A stretch of 64,000 bases of DNA from Prorocentrum cordatum (GCA_963575745.1 CAUYUJ010003569.1:1-64000); one strand, 5' to 3'; positions 11,456-22,920 are shown, counted from the stretch's first letter. The notes: generated from the sequence alone by a model not told the origin. Numbers and translations: made by a program.

Positions 11456-12480
11456 ATTAAATCGGAATAGTGTTCTTTTGCAGGGACAGGGTGTGACCAA
11501 CTTTATTGTATACTGTGCTTCTTTCCGTCATTCGATCTCGAGGGCGCCGATATAGTGCGAGGTGTTGCACCCCGTCTCCTCTGCTTTTTCGTGCTTCCGT
11601 AATAACCACGCAGATTGTTGTCGCAGCGGCCAGGTGTCCAAGTAGCTTTTTGTTTTTTATATTTAGTTTCTCCGTTGACTTGCCGAATCGTTATGGCGTG
11701 CACGCATTACACAGTGATTGATGGAAGCAGGCTTTCGCGCGTCCGCATTTGCGTTATACTTTTCAAAGCAACACTTCGAAGACATCCAGGCTAGCTGAGC
11801 AGGGCGGCAAGCGTAGCGCCAAGCAACAAGCTCTTGACATTGTAAGGCCTCCGCGAGCCAAAGGAGCGTCGATATCAGTAGACCAGTTGTGTCCAGTCTC
11901 TGCGTTCTGCGCTTCATCGATTTTTAGAGGTTAGTATATTTGTGGTGCGCGCCAGCCTATGTTTAGCAAGACTGCATAACCTCAAGGAAAATGGAAAAGA
12001 GCTTTGGTTGTTTTTTAGGAGTGTGGTGGGGGGTTATCGTTGTGGTTATGGTCTTTTATTTTTTTTTTTATTGAGTGTGTTTTATGTCTTGTTGTTTGTT
12101 TCACTGGTTTTTTCCTGTTGTAATTTGTTTTTTTTTTGTTTTTTTTTATTCTGTAATGATGTTGCAGGTGTCAGGGTTTTACGTCCTTGATTCGAAAAGA
12201 AACGACTGGTTGAACTCCCCCTGTTTTCTTCTAATTAGCACGGACGGGATTCATTATAGGCCCCCTCCTGGGCAAAGGGTGCATCTCGGGGATGGTTTTC
12301 TCACGAATTTCACGTTTTAAGCTATAAGTCGCGTTTAAACCTTTGGTTTTGCATTGCGTGCGGTTGTTTTACGTCTCAGCGAATCCGACAACTGGTCACT
12401 AAGTGCGACTTAGCCGCTTCAGTCATCAGTAACCGACACTGTCGCCACACCCAGGGCTCCAGATCTCCCCAACGGCAGCA
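11456..12480. other. Spacer, partly T-rich, no gene seen
   Basis: GC drops here. Poly-T runs lie near 12060 and 12130. Short ORFs have no recognisable motifs and no shared features with neighbouring genes. I see nothing functional. Confidence 0.5.
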
Positions 12481-13345
12481 CGATGGCCCTGCTCTGCATT
12501 TCCGGCGGGGCCGCGCCCTTCTTCTGGTGCTGGATGCTTGCTCGACGCGGACTCGACTCGGTCTCGTGCATTCGGCGCGACGGCGCGACGCGACGGGGCG
12601 CGCGGAGCGGACGTCGTCGCCGCCGCCGTCGCCGCCGCCGTCGCTGTTGGGCGCTTCGTGGGCTCCAGCAGGGCTCGGGAGGCCTCGGGGCAACGCTCGT
12701 TGTCGTGCGCCAGCGTCGCCGTGCGTCCTCGTCCTCCCTCTCTTCCTCGATCCTGCCGTGCGTGCCGAGCTTCTCGATGAGGAGGCTCTGCGGGGGCAGG
12801 CCCCTCGTTCTTGGGCTTGTGACTGCTGGGCCCCTGGGTTCGGCCTCATTCCACCTCCTCCTCCTCCTCCTGCCCTTGTCCTCCTCGATCCTCCAGGGCC
12901 GAGGGTTCGGGGATAGAGTTGATCGTCCTTTTTCGCCGTCCTCCTCCTCCTCCTCCTCCTCCTCCTCCTCCTCCTCCTCCTCCTCCTCCTCCTTCCTCTC
13001 CTCCTCGTCCTCCTCCTCCTTCCTCTCCTCCTCGTCCTCCTCCTCCTGCCCTTCTTCTCCCGATACTCCTCGATCTCCTCCCTTTCCTCCCCCTCCTCCT
13101 CCTCCCGCCTCTCTCCTCCTGCCTCTCCCCTCTCTCCTCGTCCTCCTCCTCCTCCTCCTGATCCAGTTTACCACCCTGAGGATGGTCTTCTTGAACCTGG
13201 TATCGGAGGCCTTCTTGGGGACGTGGGGAGCCTGCTTGATGGTGGGCCTGGCCTGCCGCCTCCTGCGATGGCGCAGCCGCGTGGCGCGGCCGTGCAGGCC
13301 CTGAGGCGCACCGCTGTCGGGCCCGACTCGTTGAGACCCAGGCAC
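12480..13345. other. Spacer with (TCC)n core, no gene recognised
   Basis: A pure (TCC)n run at about 12942-12992 and imperfect TCC to 13160 lie in the middle. Long ORFs exist on both strands, including a minus-strand one containing a short basic segment near 13200. All are dominated by repeat-encoded Ser, Pro, Glu or Gly, and I do not recognise any. Confidence 0.5.
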
Positions 13346-13359
13346 CGGGCGCTAGCATC

Positions 13360-13517
13360 AAGTCGGGCCTGTCCCTCTACAGGGGGGAATGTTCAAAAAT
13401 TGGGAAAAAATAATCAGGGGACGACTTTTTGAGCATTGTTTGACCATTTGGGGGTATTTGGGGGGGTATGTTTAATGTTTCGTCGAAAATCCCCCGAGAG
13501 AGGGACAGGCCCGACTT
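13360..13517. mobile_element. MITE-like element, family A, copy 1
   Basis: A 158-bp element bounded by an inverted repeat of about 27 bp (left AAGTCGGGCCTGTCCCTCTA, right end its imperfect complement ending CCCGACTT). The interior is AT-richer and contains TTTCGTCGAAAATCCCCC. TAGCATC lies directly left and again 6 bp right of the element. Further copies are at 13878-14031 and 22756-22920, with a half copy near 38568. Confidence 0.8.
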
Positions 13518-13877
13518 AACATTAGCATCCAACGCTGCGCTGTCTCTGCTTGGATCTATTCTCTACCTGTGTGAGGTGCGGGGCCCATGGCCGCAGCTGC
13601 TGTCGAGGGTCCACTCTGTTTTGCTCGCCAGGCCCCGTGGAGGCCACAGACCGATGGCCCTTCTGACGTCGGCCTGCCAGGTCTGGGCAGCTAGGGGACC
13701 ACATGCGAACCCTGCCCCTGCCCCCCTCCACGCCCCCCCCGGGCGCCCTGCTATCCGCGTCTGTCAGATTGCCCCTCAGAGCCAAGAGAAGGTGGGCAGA
13801 TGGGAAGCTGGAGCGGGTGGGGCTCACTTCGCATGTGGGTGGCATGGGGTAGGGTTCGCGTGTGGCCCCCTAGCATT

Positions 13878-14031
13878 AAGTCGGGCCTGTCCCTCTACAG
13901 GAGGAAAATTCAAAAATAGTCGAAAAATGGTCTGGGGACTATTTTTCTGTATTTTTTAACCATTTTGGAGTATTCTGGGGGTATTTTTATTTTTCGTCGA
14001 AAGTCCCCCTGTAGGGGGACAGGCCCGACTT
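13878..14031. mobile_element. MITE-like element, family A, copy 2
   Basis: It has the same terminal inverted repeats as copy 1 and the same TTTCGTCGAAAGTCCCCC interior end. TAGCATT precedes it and TAGCATC follows it. The 30 bp to its right (TAGCATCCAACGCTGCGC...) is also found right of copy 1, so the pair may derive from a larger duplicated segment. Confidence 0.8.
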
Positions 14032-14241
14032 AACATTAGCATCCAACGCTGCGCTGTCTCTGTTTGGACCACGCCCGAATCCCGTCGGGGAAGGGGCCGG
14101 TCGGCCCCGGAGGCCACGGCCTGCGCTCGGGGCTCAGGCAGCGACGACGGGGCGCTGCCGCGCGCCCCGCTCGTTCCAGGGCGAGGTCGGCAGGGTGCCC
14201 GCAGGCGACTCCGGAGTCGCGGCGCACGGCATCGCGGATGT

Positions 14242-14520
14242 AGTGGAGGCCCATGCCAAGAAACACCCTGCTTGAGGACTCCCTCCTCCCTCCCTCCTCC
14301 CTGCCTCCTCCCTCTTCCCTCCCTTCTCACCTTCCCACCATATCCTACCACTCGACTTCCCTCTCCCTCCTCCTTTTCCCTACCTCCTCTCCCTCCCTCC
14401 TCCCTCTCCTCCCCCTGCCCTCTTCCTTCCTCCTCCTGCTCCTCTCCTCTCCTCCTCCTCCCCCCTCCTTCTCCTCTCCTCCTTACAGTGGGGGCCCATG
14501 CAAAAAAACACCCTGCTCGT
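14242..14520 (+). repeat. Dispersed repeat F, copy 2, split by a TCC tract
   Basis: The core CCCATGCCAAGAAACACCCT-type sequence occurs at 14242-14270 and at 14488-14516. A TCC-rich tract ending in CCTTACAG lies between, exactly as in copy 1 at 979-1179. The second core has an A-run expansion. Confidence 0.7.
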
Positions 14521-14879
14521 CATCGTCGTCGGTGCGCGCGGGAGCGGCTTGGCACAAAGCTTGAATGATGTACACTGCAACTTCATAACAGTGCACATAT
14601 GTGGAAATGCTTCCTTTCCTTTCTGCCTCCTCTCCCTCTCTCCTCCTTGCAAGTCTTCTCTCCTCTGCCTCTACCTCCTCTTCCTCCTATACCTTCGCCC
14701 TCCCTCAACCTCTCCCTCTGGCTCCTCACCTCCTCTACCTCCTCGTCCTGACATCAGCATAAGATCCCCAGGGGCGCGCTGCCGGCCGGTTTCGGACGGG
14801 AAGCCTCCTGCCAGCCGGCGCAGAGGGGGGGGCCTGGGCCTCCACTGGTATCTCATGGGAGGGGGGGGGGCTGTGCGTT

Positions 14880-15110
14880 CGTTTTTTTTGGTCTTCGCTC
14901 TCTATCTCGTTCTTTATTTCTTTTTTTTTTTCTTTTTTTCTGTCATATTTCCCTTTATTTTTTTGTTTCCCTTGTTTTCTTGTTCTTTTCTTCGTGCTCT
15001 AGTTTTCATTTTTATTTTTTTTTTTTCCTTTCTTCATTTTCTTTTTTTTGTTTTTCTTTTTTTATTTTTATTTCTTTTTTCTTATTTTTTTCCTTTCCTC
15101 CAGGATCGCC
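14880..15110. repeat. T-rich low-complexity tract
   Basis: More than 200 bp of poly-T with C, A and G interruptions abut the 3' side (minus-strand sense) of the LINE remnant at 15068-16123. On the minus strand this is an A-rich tract directly after the LINE coding remnant, as expected for a LINE 3' tail. Confidence 0.6.
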
Positions 15111-16123
15111 TTGCGTATGGCGACGGCCCGCCACAGCAGGCCGGCGTCCACCTCCTTCCTGCGTTTCAGGCCGGTCGGCCAGAGGAGGCGCCGCTGCAGC
15201 GCATCCTGTGGCTGGCCTACGGGCCTGATCTCCGCCTCGCAGCGCCAGACCACGTGCTCGAAGTCCGGCGCCTCGTTCCTCCCACAGCGGGGGCAATGCT
15301 CCTGCACTGCTGCTCGCCCTAAACGTCGTTGTCCTCGTCCTCCTCCTCCTCCTCCTCCTCCTCCTCCTCCTCCTCCTCCTCCTCCTCCTCCTCTCTCCTC
15401 TCTGCCCTTCGCCGCCTGCAGGTGCGCCGGCGAGACGAAAGCTCCGGACATCACGCTGGCCGCGTGCGTGCTGCCCTCTGCCAGAAGCCTCGCGGCCTTG
15501 CAGCGCCGCTCGTCGTACTGCTCGAATCGGCACAGAGACGAGTCGATGCGGCTCTGCCCCCGCCACCTCCCGAAGAGGTTCGCGCGCCAGCCTTCCCGGA
15601 GCACGTGCTCGAGGCGTCCTTTGCACTCAGACCAGTGCTCGCTGCCCTTGCGCAGGCTGAGAATGACGCCCGAGACTGGGTGCCTCCATTCCCACTCGGC
15701 GCGTTCCTGCCAGCCGCAGCCCTGCAGGAGAGCGTGGATCCGGCCAGAGCATCCCTCCTGCCTCCTCCAGGTTCCCAGCGTGGCCCGCCGCTGGTCCTTG
15801 CGGAGGGTGCGCCACGCTGCCATGAAGGCAGTCGTCAGCAGGCGGCACCTGACACTGAGCCAGTGGCCACGGAAGATGGCCCGGAGGTGGGGGCTCCCTG
15901 CTTTGGGCTCATGTCTCGCCCTCACGATCGCCGCCTGTAGCTGCGTCTCGTCCCTCTTGTTCATCTGCCTGTCGATCCAGCCGTACTCGGCGACTGCCAG
16001 CGCCTTGCTCGCCATCGTCGCCTCCGTCATCCTTCTGCAGACTGGCAGGCTCGCACTCTTTTCGAGCATCACCTTGGCCCTCCTCAGCCTCGTCCGGGCG
16101 CGGCTTTGGTGCCGGAGCCACAC
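15068..16123 (-). pseudogene. LINE ORF2 C-terminal remnant
   Basis: 351 codons on the minus strand. The N-terminal part is basic and helical (RLRRAKVMLEKS, ALAVAEYGWIDRQMNK). The C-terminal part has CPRCGRNEAPDFEHVVWRC, a C-x2-C...H...C finger of the kind found after the RT domain in dinoflagellate LINEs. A (TCC)n expansion at about 15338-15396 encodes poly-Gly in the middle. No RT catalytic motif is left, so this is a 5'-truncated copy. An A-rich minus-strand tract follows it directly. Confidence 0.65.
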
Positions 16124-16204
16124 GGCGGGGGGGGGCGTTACGTCATGCCCTCCCCCCCCCCCCGCCCCCTCCCCCCCCCTCCACTGACACCCCTCATCGC
16201 CGAA

Positions 16205-16350
16205 AACAAGTAAGCGCTCTCTCGGGTTTCGATGGCTTTACTGTGGGGAAGGCGCGGCGTTCCCACACCAAGAATCCATGGACGTCCTTGGGTCTCAGGG
16301 TTGGGTTTCTTGCGGAAGGTTTCTTGTGGACTGGCCTCCGCTGTAGTGGG
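16205..16350 (+). repeat. Dispersed repeat F, copy 3 (partial)
   Basis: It shares with 1195-1320 the series GGGTTTCG-TGGCTTT, CCCACACCA-GAATCCATGG-CGTCC, GGGTTTCTTG-GGAAGGTT and CTTGTGGACTGGCC. It lacks the split CCATGCC core. Confidence 0.7.
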
Positions 16351-19118
16351 AAGTGCTTTGATCGAGTATCTTGGGCCATGTTGCTGGCCGCGGCGGAGGC
16401 GCACGGCTTTTCCAGGGCAGTGTATGGGATTGGCGGTTCATGGCGGTTCGGAGGCATACGAATGTTCGGAGGTTTCTTTGGGACGGTTGTTTCTATTCGG
16501 CGGCCTAGGCTGATCACGGAGTGTTTCCAACGTATGCCTTCGCCATGGTATGCTTGCAGTGCATGATGCTCACGCCGCTCGACTCGCTGCATTCACATAC
16601 CATGCGTACCAACCGGTCGCTCGACATGCATGCCGCCGACATCACCGTGCCCCGCCCGCTGCCCGACCGTGCCCCCTCCTTCCCCCCCCTCGCCTTCCTT
16701 CGCAGGCCTAGAGGTTGACACCAGCACCAGGACCGGCCGTGTGCCTCCACCGAGGGAAGAGGATCCTGATCTCGGTGATGGTGGTAGTATCCTGGCTTCC
16801 AAGGTGGCCGAAAGATTGCCACCAACACCGAAATCTCGGAGCATCTTCCCCCGGTGGAGGCACCCCCCTGTGTTGGTGCTGGTGCCCATCTCCGGGCCTC
16901 CCGTTCCTCCAGACGACCGCGGCCCGCCGCCCTCCCCCCCGCGGCCCCCACTTTCGCCTTCCCCCGACCGACCGTGCCTCCCCCCCGGGCCCCCCCTCGG
17001 CTGCCCGACCGTGGCTCCCCCCCCCCCCTAGCCGCCCTCCCCCTTCTCCCTCCCCGCCCTCCTCGCCTTCCTCCCCGTCCTCCTCGCTCTCCCCGCCTTC
17101 CTTCCCCGCCCTTCCTCGCCCTCCCCGCCTTCCTCGCCTCCCTCCCGACCGGCCGTGCCCCCCTCCCTCGACCCCCGTAGCTCCCCTGCGCTTTAGCCCG
17201 CCACGGCCCCCCGCTCCCTTCCCCTCGCCGCCCTCCCCGTCTCCCTCCCCGCCCTCCCCGCCTTCTTCCGACCGACCGTGCCCCCCGTCCCTTGCCCCCG
17301 TTGCTCCCCTGCCCATGCCGTCGAGCTTGATTAGTAGGCCGACCATGCCAAATCGAGGGTGCCCTTGTGTCCTGTCTATCCCGACCTATGCGGCCCGCAC
17401 GTCCCCTGGCGTTCTGGGGCCACGCTGCCGTCGGAATTGTCTTGTGTTCTCTCGCGTGTCCTCCCCTATCAAGCCCGACTGTTTTCCGACCGACCGTGCC
17501 CCCCTCACCGCTTCCCGACCGTGGGCCCCCCCGCTCCCCTTCTTCTATCCCGACCGACCGTGCCTCCCCTTCCCCCCCGTGGCCCTCGCCCCTTCTACCG
17601 ACCGACCGTGCTGTCCGACAATGGCCCCCCGCTCCCCCCCCCCTCGCCCCTGTCCATTGATTCCGACCGACCGTGCCCCCTGCTCCTCCCCCCGTGGCCC
17701 CCTCTTTTTCCCCAGCTCAGCTTGCCTCAGGGGTTCCCATTTGGCTAAAGGTTGGTGCCTCGGGCGGCTGCTGTGCCCGTTCCTCGGAGGTTCCCCGGGT
17801 TCCTCGGAGGTTCCCCGGTTTCTTCGGGTTCCCCGGGGTCCTCGGGTTCCTCGGGTTCCTCGGGTTCCTCGAGTTCCCCGGGCTCCTCGGGTTCTTCGGG
17901 TTCCTCGGGTTCGTCGGGTTCCCCGGTTCCTCGGGTTCCCCGGGTTCCCCAAGTTATGCCAAACAATGCCAGGCAATGCCAAGCGATGCCAAGCACAAGC
18001 AAAGCGCATCAATGCGAAGCAGTGCCAAGCAATTCCAAGAGCTGCGCTCATGCAAGAGGAAGCTTTCCCCCACTTGGGGTCGCGCGCCCGGTTCCTTTTG
18101 CAACGACCGTGCTTCCCCCCGTTGCCCGTCCGTGGCCCCCCGCCCACCCACCCCCGCCCCCTGCTGACCATGCCTCCCCTCCCGCAGCCCGGCCGCGGCC
18201 CCCCGCCCGCCCCCCGCCCCCTTCCCTTCGCTTTTTTTCTTGTGTTCCGACCGACCCCGCGGCACGCCGTGCCCCTCGTTTCCCCCCCCCCCCCCCCCCC
18301 CCTCCTTCCCCCCTTCCACCCCCCCCCGCCGCCCCCTTCCTTTCTTCCGACCGACCGAGCCCCCCGACCTATGCCCAACCCGGGACCCCCTTTCGCATAT
18401 ACGCCGTGGCCCGGCTTTCCATCCTTTCCCCCCCCCCCCCCCCCCCCCCTCGCTGCCCTCCTTCCCCTTCCTCCCCGTGGCCCCTCCTCTTCTTCCGAGC
18501 GCCTTGTGCCCCCCTCCCCGATTAACGATCGTGGCGCTTCGCCCCCCCACCCCTCCCGGCCCCCTCTCTTTTTCCATGCCGACGACCGTGCCCCCTTCTC
18601 CCCCGTGGCCTTCTCCCTTGGGCCGACCGACCGTGTTCGCCCCCCGCTGTCCCGACTTGCACTGCAGGGCAGCCCGCTCCCCTCGCTCCCGTCCCCTTAT
18701 GTCGCCCGTGCCCTCCCCTTCTCCCCTCGTGGCCCGCTTCGCTTTCTTCCGACCGACCGTGCCCCCTTCCCCGCTGCCCCCCGACCGTGTCCCACCGCTC
18801 CCCTCGTGCTATTCCGACCGACCGTGCCTCCCCCTTTTCCCTCCGCGACCCCCTTTCTTTTATTCCGACAGACCGTGCCCCCCCCCTCCCCCAGTTGTTG
18901 GACCGTGGCCCCCTGCCCCCCCCCCCCCCCTTTCGCCACATTCCGCACCAGCCCTTCCGCCCCGCGGCCCCCCCTCTCCTTGCTTCCGAACACCGTGACC
19001 CCCCCGCCCTGCCCGCGGTGCCCCCATCGCTCCTTCTCCCGCCCTGTCCTTTTCACTCGACCGACCGTGCCCCCCTCTCCTGCTGCCCGACCGTGCCCCC
19101 CCCCCCCCCTCTTCTCAT

Positions 19119-19357
19119 GGCGCCAACACTGCAGAGCGGATTTCGTTAGAACAAACGTAGGATGGGCCCAGGCTGTCCTGGAGAATTTCGCTCCGGGTTT
19201 CGACGCGAATTTCGTGCGGACTTTTTGGCCAGGAATGAAGACTAGAAACAACTCACGTGAAATTCACTTCGTATTTCGCTCGAGGATGCGGGGTTCTGCG
19301 TTGACAGGAATCCACGCAAAAATCCGCTGCAGCACGTCTGCAAGTTCGGTGCAATGA
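19119..19357 (+). repeat. 240-bp dispersed block, copy 1
   Basis: It runs from ATGGCGCCAACACTGCAGAG to CTGCAAGTTCGGTGCAATGA. A diverged second copy is at 19718-19962. Both end in TGCAGCACGTCTGCAAG-TCGGTGCAA. It is not C-rich, unlike its surroundings. No coding frame is conserved between the two copies. Confidence 0.7.
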
Positions 19358-19717
19358 CCCTTCTGCTCGACCGTTGCCCCCCCCCCCCCCCCCCCGCTTC
19401 CCTCCTCCCGCCTCCTCCCTCGATTCCCATCGACCGTGCCCCCATCCCTTTCCCCGTGCCCCCCCCCCCTCTCCTCATTCCGACCGGCCGTGCCCTCCCG
19501 TGGCCCCCTTCTCTTCCTTTTTTTTTCCTTTTTTTCTTTTCGTTTTCATTTTTTTTTAACTTTTTTTTCTTTTTCGTGGCCCCCTCTCCCGTTGTTCCGG
19601 CCGACCTTGCCCGGCCCCACCCTTCCGGGCTGTGCCGCCCCCGCCCTCTCCCTCCCGCCCCCCCTTCATTCCGACCGACCCTGCCCCCCCGCCTTCCCCC
19701 CTATGGCCCCCCCCCTT

Positions 19718-19962
19718 TCATGGCGCCAGCATCGCAGAGTGGATCTCGTTCGGAAAACGATGGGAGGGGCCTGGAGTGTCCTGGAGAATCTCGTTCTGGA
19801 TTTCGAGGTGGATTTCGCGCGGATTTTTGTTCCTGGGTCAGGAAAGAAGTGTAAACAGCATCCGGGCGAAATGAACTTCGCTTCTCGCTCGCCGTGTCGG
19901 CATTTCGCATGGACAGACAGCCATGCAGAAATGCACTGCAGCACGTCTGCAAGGTCGGTGCA
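19718..19962 (+). repeat. 240-bp dispersed block, copy 2
   Basis: Diverged homologue of 19119-19357. Shared blocks include CTGTCCTGGAGAAT-type sequence, GATTTCG-G-GGATTTCG and CTGCAGCACGTCTGCAAGG. Confidence 0.7.
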
Positions 19963-20091
19963 AGTACCCCTCCCCTTGCTCCCGACCGACCGTGCCCCCC
20001 CCCTCCCCCCCCGGCTGCCCGACCGTCGCCCCCTGCTTCCCACGCCCGCCCCCCCTCCCTTGCAGTGGAGACCCACACCACGAATCGGGCC

Positions 20092-20282
20092 GAGCGAGAG
20101 GGGGGGGGGATAGGGAAAGGGGGGGGTACGAAATCTGCTGCATGCAGCTGGTTTCGGCCCCACCGAGAGGCCCCTTCCTCGATACATAGCCGCCTCCGGC
20201 GCCGGGAGGCGCCGGGAGAATCAGCTACGTGAGCTGATTCTCAACCCCCCCCCTTTGCTATCCCCCCCTTCGCCCGACCCGA
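20092..20282. mobile_element. MITE-like element, family D, copy 1
   Basis: An element of about 190 bp whose ends are an inverted repeat: TCGGGC-GAGCGAGAGGGGGG at left and CCCCCCTTCGCCCGACCCG at right. The interior is TGCATGCAGCTGGTTTCGGC, then CCTCGATACATAGCCGCCTC, then the hairpin AGAATCAGCTACGTGAGCTGATTCT. Copy 2 is at 39740-39932 and is highly similar throughout. Confidence 0.8.
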
Positions 20283-20450
20283 ACGAAGCACCCTGCTTGC
20301 CGCCAGGGTGCCCCGGGTCTCTTGGGCTTCGACGGTTATGCGGTGGAAAGCGTGGCGCCCCCACACCCAGAGTCAAGGGACGTCCTGGGGTCGCAGGGTT
20401 TGGGCTTCTTGTGGAGTGCTTCCTGTGGTCGAGCCCCCACTGTTACTCCG
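20283..20450 (+). repeat. Dispersed repeat F, copy 4 (partial)
   Basis: It begins GCACCCTGCTTGCCGCCAGG and follows the order of blocks seen at 1170-1330. It abuts the right end of the family D MITE, which may have inserted into it. Confidence 0.65.
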
Positions 20451-20640
20451 AGCGACCGTGCCCCCGTAGCCGCAGGCCCCCCTCCCTTTCTTCCGACGGA
20501 CCGTGCCCTCTCCGCCCCCTGCGGCCCCCCGCAGACGGCCCCAGGAGGCCCCCAAGGGAGCCCCTGGACGGCCGAAGCCTGCCAAGACGCCCGAAGAAAG
20601 CCCCAAGGAGCTCCAGAACGACCCACAAGGGCACCAAGGT

Positions 20641-20856
20641 TCTGACGTTCCTACTACCTGCTTTAGCCTTGATCACCGGAAAGAATTTCGAGCGCCAGAA
20701 CAATACCCCCAAGCTCAAGGGTTTTCACGTGTCGGGCCCTGGGAGGCACTCTTTCGACACTGTTTCGACACTCTTTCGACACTCTTTCGACACTTTTCCA
20801 GGTGCTCGAAATTATTTCTGGGATGTGGTCCTTAAGTACGATGGGAGCAACATAAC
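20641..20856 (+). repeat. Dispersed repeat E, copy 1
   Basis: It contains GAAAGAATTTCGAGCGC, GTGTCGGGCCCTGGGAGGCA and a short tandem of TTTCGACAC(TC) at about 20750-20800. It ends TGCTCGAAATTA...GGGATGTGGTC-TTAAGTAC. The homologue is 23528-23727. The coding potential is not conserved. Confidence 0.75.
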
Positions 20857-21179
20857 ACCAAGGATGTTCAGAAAGGCCCCAGAAAGGACCCCCAAGAAGT
20901 CCTGGAGACGCCAAACAACACAGGCTCCGAAGAGCGCACAGTGACCAAACGCTTCGCTCCTTACGGGGGTCTGTACTAGAAAACACGCCACTGAAACCTC
21001 GCAAACCTCTCCCATCAGATTGAGATCGCCTTCGGATCGACCCCGTGCGCTGCATTTACACAGCCATGCTGCAATTCGCCGCTCCCTCGTGATGGTCACT
21101 CGCTGGCCTTTCGCAGCAACCGCGCGCTTCTTCACAACTACCAGAGCTTGGCGCTATCACCATCTCCCAGTGTCCCGCA

Positions 21180-21560
21180 TCCGTGATTGTATGATCGTTG
21201 GCGCGCGTGCTTCTTGTTCCAAGTGATGGAATTATGTTTGCTATTCGTAGTATGAGTCGTGGTATTGTTCTTAGTCGTAGAATTAATCGTTTTTAGATGT
21301 ACCTTATTAGTAGTATAGGTATTGTATGCGTTTTCATCCTTATCATGCTGCGCGGTGTTTTTATATAGTATTGTGTTTTGTTCGCATCGCGACTAGTGCT
21401 TGTAACAGTTATTATTCGTATGTGTGCCATGTGTGTGTGCTAATGTCCGTACTTTCTGCATTATCATTACATTAATGTGGGGTAAACCTAAAATTGCTTG
21501 TAGTTGCTAGAATTGTGTTTGAACGTCATAGTATTATTCGGAAGTTTGATGTTCTCTCTC
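21180..21560. other. AT-richer spacer, no gene seen
   Basis: Unique-looking sequence with many GTA and TAGT words. No ORF, RNA motif or repeat was recognised. Confidence 0.5.
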
Positions 21561-21564
21561 ACCC

Positions 21565-22080
21565 TCCTGCTCCTCCTCCTTCTCCTCCTCCTCCTCCTCC
21601 TCCTCCTCATTCCTCCTGCTTCCTCGTCCTCGTCCTCATCCTGCCTCGTCCTTCTCCTCCTCCTCCTCCTCCTCCTCCTCCTCCTGTCTCCTCCTCCTCT
21701 TCCTCCTCCTCATCCCACCCTTCCCTCAGCCAACACCTCTTGGGGCCACCTAGATACCCCCCGCCCCCGACGTCGTACGTAAGCCCTCCCCTCTTCCTCC
21801 GCCTCCTTCCTCCTCCCTCCTCCTTCCGTCCTCCCTGTTCCTCCTTCCCATCCTCCTCCTCCTCCTCCTCCTCCTCCTCCTCCTCCTTCTCCCTCCTTCC
21901 CTCTTTCCTCCTTCCCTCCTTCTCTCATCCTCCTCGTCCTCCTCCTCCTCCTCTTCTCCTCCTCTTCCTCCAACTCCTCCTCGTCCTCCTCCCCCTCGTT
22001 CTTCTCCTCATTATTATTCTCCCTCCTTCCTCCCTCTTCCCTCCTCTTCCTCCTCCTCTTTCTCCTCCTCCTCGCCCTCC
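21565..22080. repeat. (TCC)n-rich block
   Basis: TCC/CTC/CCT triplet repeats with a short non-repeat gap near 21720-21780. A further pure (TCC)n run is at 22218-22264. Confidence 0.9.
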
Positions 22081-22564
22081 CCCCGCGGCGCTGGGAGGTG
22101 GTAGCCTGTGCCCACGCGGGCACCGCCGCCCTGGCGCCAGGCTGGGTGGTTTGCGAGGAGTTCGGTGAGTTCGGGCCCGCCGCCGAGGATGGCGGGGCCT
22201 CCCTGCCCGCTCTTCGCTCCTCCTCCTCCTCCTCCTCCTCCTCCTCCTCCTCCTCCTCCTCCTCCCACCCCAGACCTCCACCGGCTCGAGAAACTCGGTG
22301 CGGAGGGCTTTCGGTGCCTGCGGTCTGCGGGGCCCCCTCGCCAGGCCCCGGGGCCATCCACGGCCGACTCGGGGCCCTCGCCGGGCCCCGGCCCCGGGGA
22401 CGAGGTCCAGACGGCGCTGGCGCTCACGGCCCTGGGGGCGAGGTCCAGACGAGGCCCCCACAGCCCGGCTCTGGCGCTCCGCGAGGCGAGGGAGAGAAGA
22501 GAAGGCCAGGCGTGGTCTTACGATGCCGGCAAATTCCCAGCACGCGTAACGGTGGTCAGCCAGA

Positions 22565-22715
22565 GCGCCAGATCTTGCAGGATCTTGCAGGATCTTGCAG
22601 GGCCAGGCTCCCACTGGCCCGGGTTTGGGCGCAGGATCCTGCAGGATCTTGCAGGATTCTGCAAGGCTTGGCTGACCCGGGTCTGGATTGACCCGGGTCA
22701 GACGATCCCTGACAG
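22565..22715. repeat. GATCTTGCAG 10-bp tandem and GACCCGGGTC palindromes
   Basis: GATCTTGCAG repeats three times in tandem from about 22569. Variants (GATCCTGCAG, GATCTTGCAG, GATTCTGCAA) recur at 22635-22665, followed by two CTGACCCGGGTC-type palindromes. Confidence 0.75.
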
Positions 22716-22755
22716 ACCTCCCGTGGCCCCGTATGGAGATTCAAAGCCTGACATT

Positions 22756-22920
22756 GAGTCGGGCCCGTCCCACTACAGGGGGGAATATTCAAAAAGAGAC
22801 AAAACAGAGTCTGGGGATTATTTTGGGGATACTTTTGGGCATCTCTGGGGCACTTTTGGGGTACTTTTCATTTCTCGTCGAAAATCCCCCTACAGGGAGA
22901 CAGGGGGACAGGCCCGACTT
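22756..22920. mobile_element. MITE-like element, family A, copy 3
   Basis: Inverted ends GAGTCGGGCCCGTCCC and GGGGGACAGGCCCGACTT. It is flanked by a 9-bp direct repeat GCCTGACAT at 22746-22754 and 22923-22931, a convincing target-site duplication. Confidence 0.85.

Larger units (their letters stand above)
16650..20050. repeat. C-rich satellite-like block with GACCGACCGTGCC motif
   Basis: About 3.4 kb in which the plus strand is mostly C runs and CCT/CCG. It is punctuated at least a dozen times by (TCC)GACCGACCGTGCC(CCC), for example near 16972, 17270, 17490, 17550, 17600, 17668, 18625, 18752, 18812, 19058 and 19985. A (GGTTCCTCG)-type 9-bp array occupies 17790-17950. Two diverged 240-bp blocks are embedded (19119-19357 and 19718-19962). 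The long Pro-rich ORF through this region is a composition artefact. Confidence 0.75.

Noticed and set aside
16715-19357. 880-codon Pro-rich ORF
   Set aside because: The C-rich satellite has almost no stop codons in any frame. The ORF is nearly all Pro, Arg and Ser with no domain, and crosses two dispersed repeat blocks.
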